Shown here in pieces: positions 5,598-6,049 of a stretch of 6,049 bases of DNA. Every line of letters begins with the position of its first letter. Position 1 is the first letter of the stretch. Below the pieces are notes generated by a model that was given only the letters and a program-made list of their open reading frames with translations, searched no databases and was not told the origin of the DNA. Origin of the DNA: Deltaproteobacteria bacterium (lineage in GTDB: Bacteria; Desulfobacterota; Desulfuromonadia; Desulfuromonadales; Geothermobacteraceae); contig RFIO01000049.1 in assembly GCA_003695205.1 (NCBI GenBank), forward strand, positions 1 to 6,049. Direction: 5' to 3'. Position numbers and translations under genes: made by a program.

Positions 5598-6049
5598 ATG
5601 AAGAAAATGCTGATCAGAGAATCTCTTCAGGATCGTGAAGAGCGGATTTTATCGTCTTATGGTACGCCAAGTCGCTCTTCAAAGGGGCGTACAAGACCCG
5701 AAGAAGAGTGTGATGTCCGTACCTGCTTTCAGGTTGATCGTGACCGCATTCTTCATTGCAAATCGTTCCGGCGTCTCAAATACAAGACCCAGGTTTTTCT
5801 TTCTCCGGAAGGGGATCACTACCGCACCAGGCTTTCACATACACTCGAGGTGGCCCAGATAGCGCGCACCGTCGCCAGGGCTCTTGGACTCAATGAGGAT
5901 CTCACCGAGGCGATCGCACTTGGCCATGACCTGGGACATACGCCCTTCGGTCATGCCGGCGAACGGGTGCTGAACCGGCTGGTACCGGGCGGCTTCCGTC
6001 ACGTTCGGCAGAGCCTGCGTGTCGTCGATCAGCTGGAGCGGGACGGACG
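5598..6049 (+). CDS. dgt: dGTP triphosphohydrolase-like protein (HD domain), N-terminal 150 residues, cut by window end
   Basis: This family hydrolyses dGTP, and often other dNTPs, to deoxynucleoside plus triphosphate in the cytosol. The fragment shows the family opening: a charged helix (REERILSSYG), GRTRPEEECDVRT (30-42), DRDRILHCKSFRRLKYKTQVFLSPEGDHYRTRLSHTLEVAQIAR, then the HD motif GHDLGHTPFGHAGE (109-122). Expected metal ligands are His81, His110, Asp111, with His114 and His119 in the active site. Three positions differ from the usual pattern: Cys43 where RTPFQ or RTAFQ is typical, Val46 for the following Arg, and Val136 in FRHVRQSL, where family members normally have FxHNxQS. The start is ATG 5598; ATG 5607 (MLIRESL) also fits the family and neither has a strong ribosome binding site. 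The first ~35 codons are AT-richer than the rest. The last two bases belong to an incomplete codon. Confidence 0.92.
   Translation, partial: MKKMLIRESLQDREERILSSYGTPSRSSKGRTRPEEECDVRTCFQVDRDRILHCKSFRRLKYKTQVFLSPEGDHYRTRLSHTLEVAQIARTVARALGLNEDLTEAIALGHDLGHTPFGHAGERVLNRLVPGGFRHVRQSLRVVDQLERDG

Overview
This window looks like ordinary chromosomal DNA from a GC-rich Gram-negative bacterium, most likely a member of the Desulfuromonadales/Geobacterales (former Deltaproteobacteria). I infer this from the GC-rich third codon positions, the SecA tail, a DUF2914 secreted protein, a PilZ protein and a Ros/MucR-type zinc-finger regulator in one neighbourhood. No 16S or other decisive marker is present, so the placement is tentative. 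I see no mobile element, CRISPR array, tRNA or rRNA.

Left part (1-3354, + strand): the 3' end of secA is followed by argJ (bifunctional ornithine acetyltransferase/N-acetylglutamate synthase), deoC (deoxyribose-phosphate aldolase) and deoB (phosphopentomutase). Gaps are 21 and 7 bases and the last pair overlaps by 3 bases, with no terminator between genes, so this looks like one transcription unit. DeoB converts deoxyribose-1-phosphate to deoxyribose-5-phosphate and DeoC splits that to acetaldehyde and glyceraldehyde-3-phosphate, so deoC and deoB are consecutive steps of deoxynucleoside catabolism. Their catalytic residues are all visible.

Middle (3346-4935): deoB converges on a minus-strand gene for a PilZ protein with a degenerate receiver-like N-terminus. 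The two stop codons sit 6 bases apart inside an imperfect palindrome. Divergent from the PilZ gene is a small exported DUF2914 protein, followed by an overlapping, unrecognised 92-residue ORF. A strong bidirectional hairpin terminator (4956-4990) closes this pair and also serves the converging mucR gene.

Right part (5015-6049): mucR (minus) and a dGTP triphosphohydrolase-like gene (plus, cut by the window end) diverge from a 145-base AT-rich intergenic region with overlapping candidate promoters and two small dyads. The dGTPase would release deoxynucleosides that, after phosphorolysis, feed DeoB/DeoC, but it is transcribed separately and the link is only metabolic.

I found no convincing evidence for a wholly new system. 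The points most worth a second look are the DUF2914/92-residue ORF pair, the pseudo-receiver PilZ protein with an altered second motif, the shared mucR/dgt control region, unusual residues in the dGTPase, and the three-codon ORF bridging argJ and deoC.
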